64,000 nt of DNA from Saccharopolyspora spinosa NRRL 18395 (GTDB lineage Bacteria > Actinomycetota > Actinomycetes > Mycobacteriales > Pseudonocardiaceae), in NCBI RefSeq assembly GCF_000194155.1, contig NZ_GL877878.1:648435-712434 (forward strand), read 5' to 3'. Below the pieces are notes generated by a model, which was not told where the DNA came from, ran no database searches, and worked only from the letters and a program-made list of their open reading frames with translations. The translations under genes were made by a program, and so were the position numbers. This document shows, piece by piece, positions 39,164 through 50,577 of this stretch (the stretch's first letter is position 1; each line of letters starts with the position of its first letter).

Positions 39164-40444
39164 TCAGAGGTTCACGTACAGCGGGTGCTTGGTGGCGAGG
39201 GCTTCGACGCGGGCTCGCAGTTCGCCGCTGGCGGTTTCGTCGAAGCCGGGCTTGAGGGCCTCGGCGATGATGTCGGCGACCTCGGTGAAGTCGTCCTTGC
39301 CGAAGCCGCGGGTGGCCAGGGCCGGGGTGCCGATGCGCAGGCCGGAGGTCACCATCGGCGGCCGCGGGTCGTTGGGCACCGCGTTGCGGTTGACCGTGAT
39401 GCCGATCTCGTGCAGCCGGTCCTCGGCCTGCTTGCCGTCCAGCTCGGAGTCGCGCAGGTCCACCAGCACCAGGTGCACGTCGGTGCCGCCGGAGACCAGC
39501 TGCACACCGGCCTTGGCGGCGTCGTCGGCCAGCAGCCGCTCGGCCAGGATCTGCGCGCCCTCCACGGTGCGGCGCTGCCGGTCGGCGAACTCCTCACCGG
39601 CGGCGATCTTGAACGCCACCGCCTTGCCGGCGATCACGTGCTCCAGCGGCCCGCCCTGCTGGCCGGGGAACACCGCCGAGTTGAACTTCTTGGTGAATTC
39701 CGAGTCCGAGGACAGGATCACGCCGCCGCGCGGGCCGCCCAGGGTCTTGTGCGTGGTGGTGGTGACGACGTGCGCGTGCGGCACCGGATTCGGGTGCAGC
39801 CCGGCGGCCACCAGACCGGCGAAGTGCGCCATGTCGACCATCAGGTAGGCGCCGACCTCGTCGGCGATCTCCCGGAACCGCTTGAAGTCCAGCTGCCGCG
39901 GGTACGCCGACCAGCCGGCGATGATCAGCTGCGGCTTGTTCTCCCGCGCCAGCCGGGCGACCTCGTCCATGTCCACGCGGTGGTCATCGGCGCGCACGTG
40001 GTACGGCACCACGTTGTAGAGCTTGCCGGAGAAGTTGATCCGCATGCCGTGCGTGAGGTGACCGCCGTGGGCCAGGTCCAGGCCCATGATCGTGTCGCCG
40101 GGCTTGAGCAGCGCGAACATCGCCGCCGCGTTGGCCTGCGCCCCGGAGTGCGGCTGCACGTTGGCGAAGGCGGCCCCGAAGAGCTCCTTGACGCGGTCGA
40201 TGGCCAGCTGCTCGACGACGTCGACGTGCTCGCAGCCACCGTAGTAGCGGCGCCCCGGGTAACCCTCGGCGTACTTGTTGGTCAGCACCGAGCCCTGCGC
40301 CTCCAGGACCGCCTGTGGTGCGAAGTTCTCCGAGGCGATCATCTCCAGCGTGGTCTGCTGGCGGTTGAGCTCGGCGCCGACCGCCGCCGCCACCTCGGGA
40401 TCCACCGCGGCCAGCTGGTCGTTGAACAGGTCCGGTGTCGACAT
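39164..40444 (-). CDS. glyA: Serine hydroxymethyltransferase
   Basis: GlyA interconverts serine and glycine with tetrahydrofolate and 5,10-methylene-THF, PLP-dependent, cytosolic. In its 426 residues the PLP lysine is Lys233 in [24 protein letters not shown] and [11 protein letters not shown] are family motifs. AGGAGG lies upstream of ATG 40444, which I prefer over an in-frame ATG-like start at 40477 that overlaps gcvT. It lies 25 nt behind gcvT, in the same riboswitch-controlled operon, so glycine excess would raise both cleavage of methyl groups and conversion to serine. Confidence 0.96.
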   Translation of the reverse strand: MSTPDLFNDQLAAVDPEVAAAVGAELNRQQTTLEMIASENFAPQAVLEAQGSVLTNKYAEGYPGRRYYGGCEHVDVVEQLAIDRVKELFGAAFANVQPHSGAQANAAAMFALLKPGDTIMGLDLAHGGHLTHGMRINFSGKLYNVVPYHVRADDHRVDMDEVARLARENKPQLIIAGWSAYPRQLDFKRFREIADEVGAYLMVDMAHFAGLVAAGLHPNPVPHAHVVTTTTHKTLGGPRGGVILSSDSEFTKKFNSAVFPGQQGGPLEHVIAGKAVAFKIAAGEEFADRQRRTVEGAQILAERLLADDAAKAGVQLVSGGTDVHLVLVDLRDSELDGKQAEDRLHEIGITVNRNAVPNDPRPPMVTSGLRIGTPALATRGFGKDDFTEVADIIAEALKPGFDETASGELRARVEALATKHPLYVNL

Positions 40445-40469
40445 TGTGTTGCCTCCTGGTTCGATCTCG

Positions 40470-41573
<1,104 letters not shown>

Positions 41574-41689
41574 GGTGAGACTCCTCCTGGTGGGCGCCGG
41601 TCGGCAGTCGAGGGCCGGTCAGCTCACTGCGCCCAACCTTATCGGGGACACCTCGACCCCGACCTGCGCGGGCGTGCGCTGGTCGGGCG

Positions 41690-41893
41690 GTCTCCCCGGA
41701 GTCATTGGCCTGAGAGTTTCGTCACCCCGAGAGGGGCGGCTTGCACCGTGGGCGAGAAGCGCGTTGCTCCTGCTTTTCTCCGTGTTCGCCTGGTGCCGTG
41801 CGGTGCCGGTGCCTGAGAGTTTGCTGGGGAGTATTGCTCCTTCGGCGCTCCGCTCTCCCGAGGTTGCTCGGGGGCTGGAGTCTCTCCCGCACG
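41690..41893 (-). promoter_or_regulatory. Tandem glycine riboswitch controlling gcvT-glyA
   Basis: On the minus strand two glycine aptamers can be read. Aptamer I (about 41805-41893) has GCGGGAGAGACTCC, GCCGAAGGAGCAA and ACTCTCAGGC. Aptamer II (about 41690-41790) has CGGAGAAAAGCAGGAGC, ACGAAACTCTCAGGC and a closing strand near 41690-41705. These are the conserved elements of the gcvT-type tandem riboswitch, normally an ON switch with glycine. It lies about 115 bases upstream of gcvT. Confidence 0.88.
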
Positions 41894-42068
41894 ACGTCAT
41901 CGGCGCGGTATTCGGTTGTGCGACGCCGACGCTACGAACCGAACGTGACCCAGTCAACCGGGCGGCTGAGTGATCGGCACGCGTCCATCAGGGGCGTGCT
42001 CGGCTGATTCGTGCCCGTTTTGTCGGTAGCCTGGTGACAGCCGTGACTCCGAACCGCCGGGAGCGACG

Positions 42069-42224
42069 ATGTCTCTGTTCAAGAAGGTCGCCGACTTCGC
42101 CAGCAGCCCGCAGGGCCGCAAGGTGATCGACCAGGCCAAGAAGTACGCCTCCGACCCGAAGAACAAGGAGAAGATCGACCAGGTCAAGAACAAGTTCTTC
42201 GGCAAGGACGGCAAGAGTCACTGA
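42069..42224 (+). CDS. Small basic protein, Rv0909-like antitoxin-type family
   Basis: A 51-residue, Lys-rich helical protein, MSLFKKVADFASSPQGRKV then IDQAKKYASDPKNKEKIDQV. It resembles the small MSx2-type DUF (Rv0909/antitoxin-like) proteins of actinobacteria. GGGAG (42059-42063) lies 5 nt before ATG 42069. A perfect hairpin 16 bases after the stop ends the transcript, supporting a real monocistronic gene. No toxin partner is adjacent; role unknown. Confidence 0.75.
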   Translation: MSLFKKVADFASSPQGRKVIDQAKKYASDPKNKEKIDQVKNKFFGKDGKSH

Positions 42225-42240
42225 ACCGATAACCCCGACG

Positions 42241-42270
42241 AATGCCCCCGGTGCCCGCGCCGGGGGCATT
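42241..42270 (+). terminator. Perfect 11-bp hairpin
   Basis: AATGCCCCCGG (42241-42251) pairs exactly with CCGGGGGCATT (42260-42270) around 8 bases. It lies 16 bases after the small basic-protein gene and just before the RHH operator, so it probably insulates the two. Confidence 0.75.
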
Positions 42271-42288
42271 CTCGCGCCCCGAGGACAA

Positions 42289-42318
42289 GTGGTATCAGCG
42301 TGATACCACGCGATACCA
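42289..42318. promoter_or_regulatory. Operator of RHH gene: 9-bp inverted repeat plus third half-site
   Basis: GTGGTATCA (42289-42297) and TGATACCAC (42301-42309) are perfect inverted arms with a 3-base spacer. A further GATACCA occurs at 42312-42318, overlapping the -10-like TACCAT (42314-42319). That box ends exactly 6 nt before ATG 42326. Binding here would block transcription, so autorepression by the RHH protein is likely. Confidence 0.65.
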
Positions 42319-42325
42319 TTTCGGC

Positions 42326-42592
42326 ATGGGCATGACCCTGCGGCTCAACGACGACGACAACGCGAAGCTCCGCGAAGTAGCCGAGCGAGAGGGCCGGTCG
42401 ATGCACGAGATCGCGGTGACAGCGCTGCACGAGTACTTCGCCCGCCACGAGGAGTTCCGGGCGAACCAGGTGCGCCGATTCCTCGCGGAAGATGCTGACC
42501 TGCTGGAGCTGCTGTCCCGGAGACGGGGAAGCACGATGCCGATCGTCTCGCCGAGGTGCTCCGCTTCTGGGTTGTCGACCTTCTGTAGGTAG
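42326..42592 (+). CDS. Ribbon-helix-helix (Arc/CopG-type) protein, antitoxin-like
   Basis: An 88-residue protein. The first 65 residues read MGMTLRLNDDDNAKLREVAE, then GRSMHEIAVTALHEYFARH: a beta-strand followed by two helices, as in RHH DNA-binding antitoxins. It is probably leaderless from ATG 42326 (TACCAT 6 nt upstream) and autoregulated through the overlapping repeats. The last 20 residues (IVSPRCSASGLSTFCR) look unlike the family, as if the original 3' end or a following toxin gene was lost. No toxin gene follows. Confidence 0.65.
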   Translation: MGMTLRLNDDDNAKLREVAEREGRSMHEIAVTALHEYFARHEEFRANQVRRFLAEDADLLELLSRRRGSTMPIVSPRCSASGLSTFCR

Positions 42593-42667
42593 GCGGAACC
42601 GAAACGCGTCCCGGTGAGTGGATCTTGTGAGATGGTCGTGGCGAGTTCTGACTTGGGAGGCGCGGGT

Positions 42668-42970
42668 ATGGCGGACGAGGTCCGTGGCGAGGGCACTGCT
42701 GCCGGGGGCGCGGTCCGGGTGACCGTCGGCGCCGGCGGGCGGATCGACGAGCTGCACTTGGAGCCGCGGCTGCTGGGCAGCGGCGTGGCTGCCATCGCGG
42801 ACGCGATCCGGGAGGCGGTCAACGCCGCCCACGACGACGCCGCCCGGAAGCCGGACGGCGCGATGCAGGCCTTCGAGACCGAGCTGGACCGGCTCAGCGA
42901 CGGGTTCGAGCGGGCGATCGAGAAGGTCACCAAGAACCTCGCCGAGGCGCAGAAGCGGCTGGAGCAGTAG
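42668..42970 (+). CDS. YbaB/EbfC-like protein
   Basis: A 100-residue protein with the YbaB/EbfC pattern: [18 protein letters not shown] (two strands), then a helix [20 protein letters not shown] and a C-terminal coiled coil. Such proteins bind DNA as dimers or serve as partners of secretion-type operons in actinobacteria. GGGAGG lies about 8 nt before ATG 42668; earlier starts lack a site. Its TAG overlaps the GTG of the Tm-1-like gene by one base, so it heads a four-gene operon. Confidence 0.7.
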   Translation: MADEVRGEGTAAGGAVRVTVGAGGRIDELHLEPRLLGSGVAAIADAIREAVNAAHDDAARKPDGAMQAFETELDRLSDGFERAIEKVTKNLAEAQKRLEQ

Positions 42971-44184
42971 TGGGCAGCGCGTACGTCGCCGGGACGTTCG
43001 ACACCAAGGCCGCTGAGCTGCAACACGTCGCCGGGCTGATCGCCCGCGGGCACCCCGTGATCACCGTGGACCTGTCCACCTCGGGTGGGAGTTCCGGCGC
43101 CGACGTGTCGGCCGCCGAGGTCGCCGCGCACCACCCGGACGGGGCCGACGCGGTGTTCACCGGCGACCGGGGATCGGCCGTCACCGCGATGGCAGTGGCG
43201 TTCGAGCGTTTCCTGGTCGCGCAGGACGTCGACGGGATCATCGGGCTCGGCGGCTCGGGCGGCACCGCGCTGATCACGCCCGCGATGCGCGCGCTGCCGG
43301 TCGGCGTGCCCAAGGTCATGGTGTCCACAGTGGCCTCCGGCGACGTCTCGCCCTACGTGGACGCCACCGACATCGCGATTTTCCCGTCGGTCACCGATGT
43401 CGCCGGGCTGAACCGGATTTCCCGCCAGGTATTGGGAAACGCCGCGCACGCGCTGTTGGGCGCGGTGACCCACCCGGTGTCAGTGACCGAGGACAAGCCC
43501 GCCGTCGCGCTGTCCATGTTCGGCGTCACCACGCCGTGCGTGACCGCAGTGGCCGAGCAGCTGGCCGCCGACCACGACCCGCTGGTGTTCCACGCGACCG
43601 GAACCGGCGGCCGGGCTATGGAGAAGCTCGTCGACGACGGCCTGGTGCGCGCCGTTGTGGACATCACCACCACCGAGGTCTGCGACCTGATCGCCGGCGG
43701 CGTGATGAGCGCGGGGGAGCAGCGCCTGGACGCCATCGCCCGGACCCGAGTGCCCTACGTCGGCTCGTGCGGCGCCCTGGACATGGTGAACTTCGGCGCG
43801 CTGGAAACCGTTCCGCCGCAGTACCGGGACCGAAACCTGCACGTGCACAACCCGCAGGTCACGCTGATGCGCACGTCCGCAGGGGACTGCCGCCGGATCG
43901 CGGTGTTCATCGCCGGCAAGCTCAACGCCTGCGACGGCCCGGTGCGGTTCTTGCTCCCCACCGGTGGACTGTCCATGTTGGACTCACCGGAGCAGCCTTT
44001 CTACGATCCCGACGCGGACGCGGTCCTCTTCGAGACGCTGGAGAGCCGGGTGCGGCAGACCGCCGACCGGCGCGTCGAGCGGGTGCCGCACAACATCAAC
44101 GATCCGGAGTTCGCCGCCGCGCTGGTCGCGGCGTTCCGGGAGATCACCGGATCCGCCGAGAGAACCAGGCAGGAGGCACGATGA
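42970..44184 (+). CDS. Tm-1-like ATP-binding domain protein (UPF0261)
   Basis: A 404-residue protein of the family related to the N-terminal domain of the tomato Tm-1 virus-resistance protein. Visible marks are [40 protein letters not shown] (nucleotide-binding glycine loop), [15 protein letters not shown] and a second ATP-binding-like half. Bacterial members are usually adjacent to, or fused with, a PEP-hydrolase-like TIM-barrel protein, as in Tm-1 itself; the reaction is unknown. The GTG start overlaps the YbaB-like stop; the end overlaps the next gene by ATGA. Confidence 0.88.
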   Translation: MGSAYVAGTFDTKAAELQHVAGLIARGHPVITVDLSTSGGSSGADVSAAEVAAHHPDGADAVFTGDRGSAVTAMAVAFERFLVAQDVDGIIGLGGSGGTALITPAMRALPVGVPKVMVSTVASGDVSPYVDATDIAIFPSVTDVAGLNRISRQVLGNAAHALLGAVTHPVSVTEDKPAVALSMFGVTTPCVTAVAEQLAADHDPLVFHATGTGGRAMEKLVDDGLVRAVVDITTTEVCDLIAGGVMSAGEQRLDAIARTRVPYVGSCGALDMVNFGALETVPPQYRDRNLHVHNPQVTLMRTSAGDCRRIAVFIAGKLNACDGPVRFLLPTGGLSMLDSPEQPFYDPDADAVLFETLESRVRQTADRRVERVPHNINDPEFAAALVAAFREITGSAERTRQEAR

Positions 44185-45011
44185 GCCGATTCGACCGCGC
44201 CGGACTGATGCGCCGGTTCCGCGCCAAGGCCGAGCGCGGCGAGCCGATCGTCGGCGGCGGCGCGGGCACCGGCCTGTCCGCCAAGTGCGAAGAGGCCGGC
44301 GGCATCGACCTGATCGTCATCTACAACTCGGGCCGCTACCGGATGGCCGGGCGCGGTTCGCTGGCCGGGCTGCTGGCCTACGGAAACGCCAACGACATCG
44401 TGGTGGAGATGGCCCGCGAGGTGCTGCCGGTGGTGCGGCACACCCCGGTGCTGGCCGGCGTCAACGGCACCGACCCGTTCATGCTGCGCGACCGGTTCCT
44501 CCGCGAGCTGCGCGACCTCGGGTTCGCCGGGATCCAGAACTTCCCGACCGTCGGGCTCATCGACGGCACGTTCCGGGCGAACCTGGAGGAGACCGGCATG
44601 GGCTACGGCCTGGAGGTCGAACTCGTCGCCGCCGCGCGCGAAGCCGACCTGCTGACCACGCCGTACGTGTTCTCCAGCGCCGACGCCCGGGCGATGACCG
44701 AGGCCGGCGCCGACATCATCGTGTGCCACCTGGGGCTGACGACCGGCGGCGCGATCGGTGCCGAAACCACCAAGTCACTGGACGACTGCGTGGCGCTGAT
44801 CGACGAATGGTCGCAGGCGGCGACCGAGGTGCGCGAGGACGTGCTGGTGCTCTGCCACGGCGGGCCGGTCTCGATGCCGGAAGACGCCTCGTACGTCCTT
44901 TCGCGGACCAAGCGTTGCCACGGGTTCTACGGTGCGAGCAGCATGGAGCGATTGCCCACCGAACAAGCACTGACCGAACAGACCAAGGCGTTCACGAAAC
45001 TCAGGGTATGA
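44181..45011 (+). CDS. PEP-hydrolase-like TIM-barrel protein
   Basis: A 276-residue protein of the phosphoenolpyruvate hydrolase-like family (isocitrate lyase/PEP mutase superfamily look). Features include [54 protein letters not shown] and [14 protein letters not shown]. It is equivalent to the C-terminal TIM-barrel of plant Tm-1. ATG 44181 overlaps the Tm-1-like stop and follows AGGAGG. Substrate unknown; co-transcription suggests the two proteins form one ATP-dependent enzyme. Confidence 0.87.
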   Translation: MSRFDRAGLMRRFRAKAERGEPIVGGGAGTGLSAKCEEAGGIDLIVIYNSGRYRMAGRGSLAGLLAYGNANDIVVEMAREVLPVVRHTPVLAGVNGTDPFMLRDRFLRELRDLGFAGIQNFPTVGLIDGTFRANLEETGMGYGLEVELVAAAREADLLTTPYVFSSADARAMTEAGADIIVCHLGLTTGGAIGAETTKSLDDCVALIDEWSQAATEVREDVLVLCHGGPVSMPEDASYVLSRTKRCHGFYGASSMERLPTEQALTEQTKAFTKLRV

Positions 45012-45022
45012 GGAGGCAAGCG

Positions 45023-45460
45023 GTGGCGAAGTCCTACACGAGCGCGGTCATCGAGGCGTCGGCCGAGCAGGTCTGGCAGGCGGTGCGCGACTTCAACGGA
45101 TTGCCGACGTGGCACCCGGCGATCGAGCGCAGCGAGATCGAGGGCGGCGGCGCGGCCGATGCGGTGGGCTGCGTCCGGCACCTGACGTTCGCCGACGGCG
45201 GGGCGGCCCGGGAGCGGCTGGTGGCGCTGAATGACACCGAGCGCAGCTACACCTACGAATTCGTGGAAAGCCCGTTCCCGGTGCGCACCTACCGCTCCAC
45301 CATCCGGATCGCGCCGATCACCGACACCGGGCACAGCTTCGTCGAGTGGTATTCGCACTGGGACGCCGATGCCGCCGACGAGGAGAAGATGGACAAGACC
45401 TTCGCCAAGGGCGTTTACCGGACCGGGCTGAACGGACTCCGGGAACACCTGGGCGTCTAA
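45023..45460 (+). CDS. SRPBCC (START-like) family protein
   Basis: A 145-residue helix-grip protein: KSYTSAVIEASAEQVWQAVRDFN, WHPAIERSEIEGG, YTYEFVESPFPVRTYRSTIR and a final helix EEKMDKTFAKGVYRTGLNGL. It is the MxaD/polyketide-cyclase-like branch that binds small hydrophobic ligands. AGGAGG (45011-45016) lies 6 nt before GTG 45023, and the previous gene stops at 45011, so it is the fourth gene of the YbaB/Tm-1 operon. Role unknown; it may bind the product of the Tm-1/PEP-hydrolase pair. Confidence 0.83.
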   Translation: MAKSYTSAVIEASAEQVWQAVRDFNGLPTWHPAIERSEIEGGGAADAVGCVRHLTFADGGAARERLVALNDTERSYTYEFVESPFPVRTYRSTIRIAPITDTGHSFVEWYSHWDADAADEEKMDKTFAKGVYRTGLNGLREHLGV

Positions 45461-45515
45461 TCCGGTCGGGACGGGCGTGAACCGGAGCGAATTCGGCGGC
45501 GGTTAGAGTCGGCGC

Positions 45516-46472
45516 GTGCCAAGCAGCGTTAATCCTTCCGCCGCAAATGCAGCTAACGCAGCAGACACCGTCACCATCACGGGTGGTTCCGGTTTCGTCG
45601 GCAGAGCAGTGGTTCGCGCCTTCCTGGAGCGCGGCACCCGGGTGACCATCGTGGACACCCAGGCCCCGCCCGCCGAACTGCGCAGTGACCTGGTGACCCA
45701 TGTCGAAGGTGACCTGCGGGACGCCGCGGTCCGGGCGGCCGCGGTCTCGGCGGGCTCGGCCGGGATCGTCCACCTGGCGGCGATCACCTCGGTGCTGCGC
45801 TCGGTGGACCAGCCCGCCGAGACCTACGCCAACAATGTGGCGGTCACCCAGGAACTCCTCGAGCTGGCCCGCGCACGCGGCGTCCGCCGGTTCGTGCTGG
45901 CCTCCACCAACGCGGTGGTCGGCGACATCGGCCACGGCACGATCTCCGAGGCGTTGCCGCTGCGCCCGCTCACGCCCTACGGCGCCACCAAGGCGGCGTG
46001 CGAGATGCTGCTCTCCGGCTACGCCGGCGCTTACGGGCTGGCCACCTGCGCGCTGCGCTTCACCAACATCTACGGGCCCGGCATGGGCCACAAGGACAGC
46101 TTCATCCCCCGGCTGATGCGCGCCGCGCTGGCGGGCAGCGGCGTCGAGGTCTACGGCGACGGCTCGCAGTCCCGCGACTTCGTGCACGTCGACGACGTGG
46201 TGCAGGGCGTCCTCGCCGCGTGGGACAAGCAGTACACCGGCACCGCGATCATCGGCTCCGGGCGGTCGATCTCCGTGCTGGAGCTCATCGACGCGGTCCG
46301 CACGGCAACCGGCGAAGCCGTGCCGGTCACTCACGTGCCGGCCAAGAACGGCGAGATGCCCGCGGTGATCGTGGACGTTGCCAAGGCGCATCGCGAACTC
46401 GGCTACGTCCCGGACGTCGAGCTCACCGAGGGGTTGCGCACCGTTTGGGCGGACTTCCGCAGGGCGCGATGA
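45516..46472 (+). CDS. NAD-dependent sugar-nucleotide epimerase/dehydratase
   Basis: A 318-residue extended short-chain dehydrogenase: Rossmann motif TGGSGFVGRAVVRAF, catalytic Ser/Tyr/Lys region ASTNAVVGD ... LTPYGATKAACEM, and RFTNIYGPGMGHKDSFIPR. It probably epimerises or dehydrates a UDP- or dTDP-sugar. GTG 45516 has no ribosome site; TAGAGT (45504-45509) ends exactly 6 nt upstream, so it is probably leaderless. The stop overlaps the next gene by ATGA, making it first in the glycan operon. Confidence 0.87.
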   Translation: MPSSVNPSAANAANAADTVTITGGSGFVGRAVVRAFLERGTRVTIVDTQAPPAELRSDLVTHVEGDLRDAAVRAAAVSAGSAGIVHLAAITSVLRSVDQPAETYANNVAVTQELLELARARGVRRFVLASTNAVVGDIGHGTISEALPLRPLTPYGATKAACEMLLSGYAGAYGLATCALRFTNIYGPGMGHKDSFIPRLMRAALAGSGVEVYGDGSQSRDFVHVDDVVQGVLAAWDKQYTGTAIIGSGRSISVLELIDAVRTATGEAVPVTHVPAKNGEMPAVIVDVAKAHRELGYVPDVELTEGLRTVWADFRRAR

Positions 46473-47971
46473 GCACCGCGCTAACGCGCGTCCTCCGCCG
46501 GCACTGGCTGCTGGCGCTGCTGCTGCTCGCCGGACTGGCCCTGCGGATCGTGGTGCAGCTGGCGTACCGGCCCGCGCTGCTCTACATCGACTCGTTCCGC
46601 TATCTCGACGACGTCGGCGCGTTCTTCCCGGGCGGCATCAACCCGATCGGCTACGAGCTCTTCCTGTGGCCGCTGCTGGCGGTGGGCAGCCTGACCGGCG
46701 TGGCGGCGGTGCAGCACCTGCTGGGCCTCGGGCTCGGCGTCGGGATTTACGCGCTGCTGCGTCGTTTCGAGGTCCGGACCTGGATCGCGGCGCTGGCCGC
46801 CGCGCCGGTGCTGCTGGACGCCTACCAGCTGCAGATCGAGCAGAACATCATGTCCGATCTGCTGTTCCAGGTGTTGCTGCTGGCCGCGATCTACGTGCTG
46901 ACCTGGTGGGGCGCGCCCGGCGCCAAGCTCGCCGCGCTGGCCGGGATCGTGCTGGCCGTGGCGGTGGTGGTGCGCGTCGTGGGAGTGACGCTGGTGGTTC
47001 CGGCGGCCGTGTTCGTGCTGCTGGCCACCGGTTGCCGGCCGCGCGACGGCTGGTCTCGGCGCCTGATCGCAGCTGGGGCGCTGGTCGGCGGGTTCGCGGT
47101 CGGCGTGTTCGGCTACTCGCTCTACCACCTGGCGTGGGCCGGTTCGCTGGGCCTCGGCGGCTCGGGCGGCGGCGCCCTGTACGGCCGCGCGGCCGTGGTC
47201 GCCGACTGCGAGCACCTGGACCTGACGCCGCAGGAGAAGCTGGTCTGCCCGGCCGAACCGATCGAGCGCCGCGCCGCCAACGGCATCGATTTCTACATCC
47301 ACTTCTGGCACGTCCAGGAGAACGTCGACAAGTTCTTGCCGGCGGACATGGACGTCGCCGCCGCGCAGGGCTCGTTCACCCGCAAGGTTCTGGTTCACCA
47401 GCCGCTGGACATCGTCGGCGGGATGGTCGCGGACTTCCTCAAGGGATTCGCCCCGACCCGCACCCAAACCCCCGGTGACGTGCCGCTGGACCGCTGGCAG
47501 TTCCAGCTGCACTACCCGGTGTTCGCTCCCGACTGGTACGTCGCGGAGTGGACGGAGCTGTACGACGACGGCACGTTCGCGGTCGATCCGGACCTCGCCG
47601 CGTTCCTGCGCGCCTACCAGCTCGGTGGCGGCTACACGCCGGGCATCGTCCTGGGCGGCGCGCTGGTGGTGGCCGCGCTCGCGGTGCTCGGAGTCGGCCG
47701 CGCCCGCAGTTCCGGGCTTCGCGCGGTGTGCCTGCTCCCGGCCGGGTTGGCGACCACCGTGCTGGCAACCGCGGCGGTCATGGAATTCTCCTGGCGCTAC
47801 CAGTTGCCCGGCCTGGTCCTGATCCCGATCGCGGGCGCGCTTAGCGTGACCGCGCTGACCGGCCGCCGCCCCGACCGAACAACATCCCCGAAGGAGAATT
47901 TCAATGGCCACGACCTTACCGAGCGAGGTGGACCGGGCGGCGCTGGCGGACTACGCCGAGCGCTGCGGTGA
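46469..47971 (+). CDS. Polytopic membrane protein, GT-C/family 39-like glycosyltransferase
   Basis: A 500-residue protein with about ten membrane helices. An extracytoplasmic loop near the N-terminus carries YIDSFRYLDDVGAFFPGG, an acidic motif (D-x-x-R/Y) as in polyprenol-phosphate-sugar-dependent GT-C enzymes. A soluble segment with Trp- and Asp-rich stretches lies at about 235-370. It would transfer a sugar from a lipid-linked donor outside the membrane. ATG 46469 overlaps the epimerase stop. The last 68 bases overlap the start of the GT2 gene in another frame; the final residues (NGHDLTERGGPG) are low complexity and may be non-essential. Confidence 0.75.
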   Translation: MSTALTRVLRRHWLLALLLLAGLALRIVVQLAYRPALLYIDSFRYLDDVGAFFPGGINPIGYELFLWPLLAVGSLTGVAAVQHLLGLGLGVGIYALLRRFEVRTWIAALAAAPVLLDAYQLQIEQNIMSDLLFQVLLLAAIYVLTWWGAPGAKLAALAGIVLAVAVVVRVVGVTLVVPAAVFVLLATGCRPRDGWSRRLIAAGALVGGFAVGVFGYSLYHLAWAGSLGLGGSGGGALYGRAAVVADCEHLDLTPQEKLVCPAEPIERRAANGIDFYIHFWHVQENVDKFLPADMDVAAAQGSFTRKVLVHQPLDIVGGMVADFLKGFAPTRTQTPGDVPLDRWQFQLHYPVFAPDWYVAEWTELYDDGTFAVDPDLAAFLRAYQLGGGYTPGIVLGGALVVAALAVLGVGRARSSGLRAVCLLPAGLATTVLATAAVMEFSWRYQLPGLVLIPIAGALSVTALTGRRPDRTTSPKENFNGHDLTERGGPGGAGGLRRALR

Positions 47972-48725
47972 CCACCGGTTCGCCCCGGTCGTCGTGCTCA
48001 TCGCCGCCTACAACGAGGAGGAGTCGGTCGGCGAGGTGCTCGACAGCATCCCCGCCCGCAGCTGCGACCTGGACGTCGACAAGCTGGTGGTGGTCGACGG
48101 CGCGACCGACGACACCGCCAAGATCGCGCTGAAGCACGGCGCGCAGACCTGCATCGTCGCCACGAACCGGGGCCAGGGTGCCGCATTGCGGCTCGGGTAC
48201 CACCTGGCCGCTGAGCGCGGTGCGCACTACATCATCACCACCGACGCCGACGGCCAGTACGACATCACCGAGCTGCCGAAGCTGTTGCGGCCGTTGATCG
48301 ACGGCGACGCCGACTTCGTCACCGGCTCCCGCGTGCTGGGCAGCAACGAGCGCCCCCAGTTGATCCGCCGCGTCGGCACCCACGTTTTCGCCTGGCTGGT
48401 CAGCACGCTGACCGGGCAGCGCATCACGGACACGTCGTTCGGGTTCCGCGGCATGCTGGCCGAGGTGCCCAACTCGGTGACCCTGGAGCAGCCGCAGTAC
48501 CAGTCCTCCGAGCTGCTGGTCGGTGTGCTCAGCCGCGGGTACCGGGTGCGGGAGCAGCCGATGCGGATGCTGGCGCGCACCGCCGGTGTCAGCAAGAAGG
48601 GCAACAACTTCCGCTACGGCTACCGCTACGCGCGGGTCGTGCTCGAAACGTGGTGGCGGGAACGCCGGGCGGTGAACACCAACCGGTCGACCAGGAAGAA
48701 CTTGACCACGAACATCACCGCGTAA
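47904..48725 (+). CDS. GT2-family glycosyltransferase, polyprenyl-phosphate type
   Basis: A 273-residue cytosolic GT-A enzyme: PVVVLIAAYNEEESVGEVLD, ITTDADGQYDITELPKLL (DxD region) and VTGSRVLGSNERPQLIRR. It resembles dolichol-phosphate mannose/glucose synthases, which make the lipid-linked sugar used by GT-C enzymes such as the preceding gene. AAGGAG lies about 8 nt before ATG 47904. A C-terminal membrane anchor is missing. The neighbouring GtrA protein may assist flipping. Its 3' 100 bases overlap the convergent gtrA gene. Confidence 0.88.
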   Translation: MATTLPSEVDRAALADYAERCGDHRFAPVVVLIAAYNEEESVGEVLDSIPARSCDLDVDKLVVVDGATDDTAKIALKHGAQTCIVATNRGQGAALRLGYHLAAERGAHYIITTDADGQYDITELPKLLRPLIDGDADFVTGSRVLGSNERPQLIRRVGTHVFAWLVSTLTGQRITDTSFGFRGMLAEVPNSVTLEQPQYQSSELLVGVLSRGYRVREQPMRMLARTAGVSKKGNNFRYGYRYARVVLETWWRERRAVNTNRSTRKNLTTNITA

Positions 48726-49111
48726 GTACCGAGGAAAGCGCCCCAGACCACGACGACCTGCGCCGCCCGGGCCGCCGGGAACAGCGCGTGTGCGAGCGCT
48801 TCCGCGTTGTGCGTGGCCAGCGCGGCGAGCAGCGCGGTGCCCACCGAGATCGCGCCGTAACGCAGGATCTCGCCGCGCAGCGCGGCCCGGCCGCCGCCGC
48901 CCCAGGTCCGCCGGTTTAGCACGAAGTTCGGAATCGCACCGGCCAGCCAGGCCAGCACGGTGGCCAGCACCGGTGTGGCACCGAGCGAGTACGACAGCAG
49001 GAAAACGAGTTGGCTGATTCCGGTGGCCACCACGGAAGCGGCCGCGAAACGGCTGAGCAACCGCCAATAGCGGTACCGAGCGATGGTGCTCTCGGTGGCC
49101 CTTGTCGCCAT
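48626..49111 (-). CDS. GtrA-family membrane protein
   Basis: A 161-residue protein with four membrane helices, FAAASVVATGISQLVFLL, PNFVLNRRTWGG (the GtrA signature) and VVKFFLVDRLVF near the end. GtrA proteins are thought to flip polyprenyl-phosphate sugars made by GT2 enzymes. Start ATG 49111 has GGAGA 5 nt upstream; a minus-strand -10-like TATGGT is at 49151-49156. It is encoded convergently to the GT2 gene and overlaps it by 100 bases. GtrA and GT2 are normally co-directional, so this arrangement is unusual. Confidence 0.87.
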   Translation of the reverse strand: MATRATESTIARYRYWRLLSRFAAASVVATGISQLVFLLSYSLGATPVLATVLAWLAGAIPNFVLNRRTWGGGGRAALRGEILRYGAISVGTALLAALATHNAEALAHALFPAARAAQVVVVWGAFLGTYAVMFVVKFFLVDRLVFTARRSRHHVSSTTRA

Positions 49112-50443
<1,332 letters not shown>

Positions 50444-50461
50444 GACCGCTGACCGATCGGA

Positions 50462-50488
50462 GCAGTGCTGCAATTGCCTTAGCACTGC
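50462..50488. repeat. 8-bp inverted repeat with inner palindrome
   Basis: GCAGTGCT (50462-50469) and AGCACTGC (50481-50488) are exact inverted copies. The loop contains the palindrome GCAATTGC (50470-50477). It lies 19 bases after the sqdB-like stop and may be a first terminator or a binding site. Confidence 0.5.
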
Positions 50489-50577
50489 GCCGCGTGGCGG
50501 ATGGAATATACCAACGAGGCCAGGCACACTTAGACCACCGACGCGGTCACCGCCGTCTGTCGTGGTATTCGGGGAGC

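Noticed and set aside
41619..41973. Open frames of about 110-150 codons upstream of gcvT
   Set aside because: They lie in the tandem glycine riboswitch and have shadow-like translations.
42537..42592. Alternative frame DADRLAEVLRFWVVDLL as a toxin fragment
   Set aside because: It looks protein-like but is only 17 codons long, and no toxin family could be matched.
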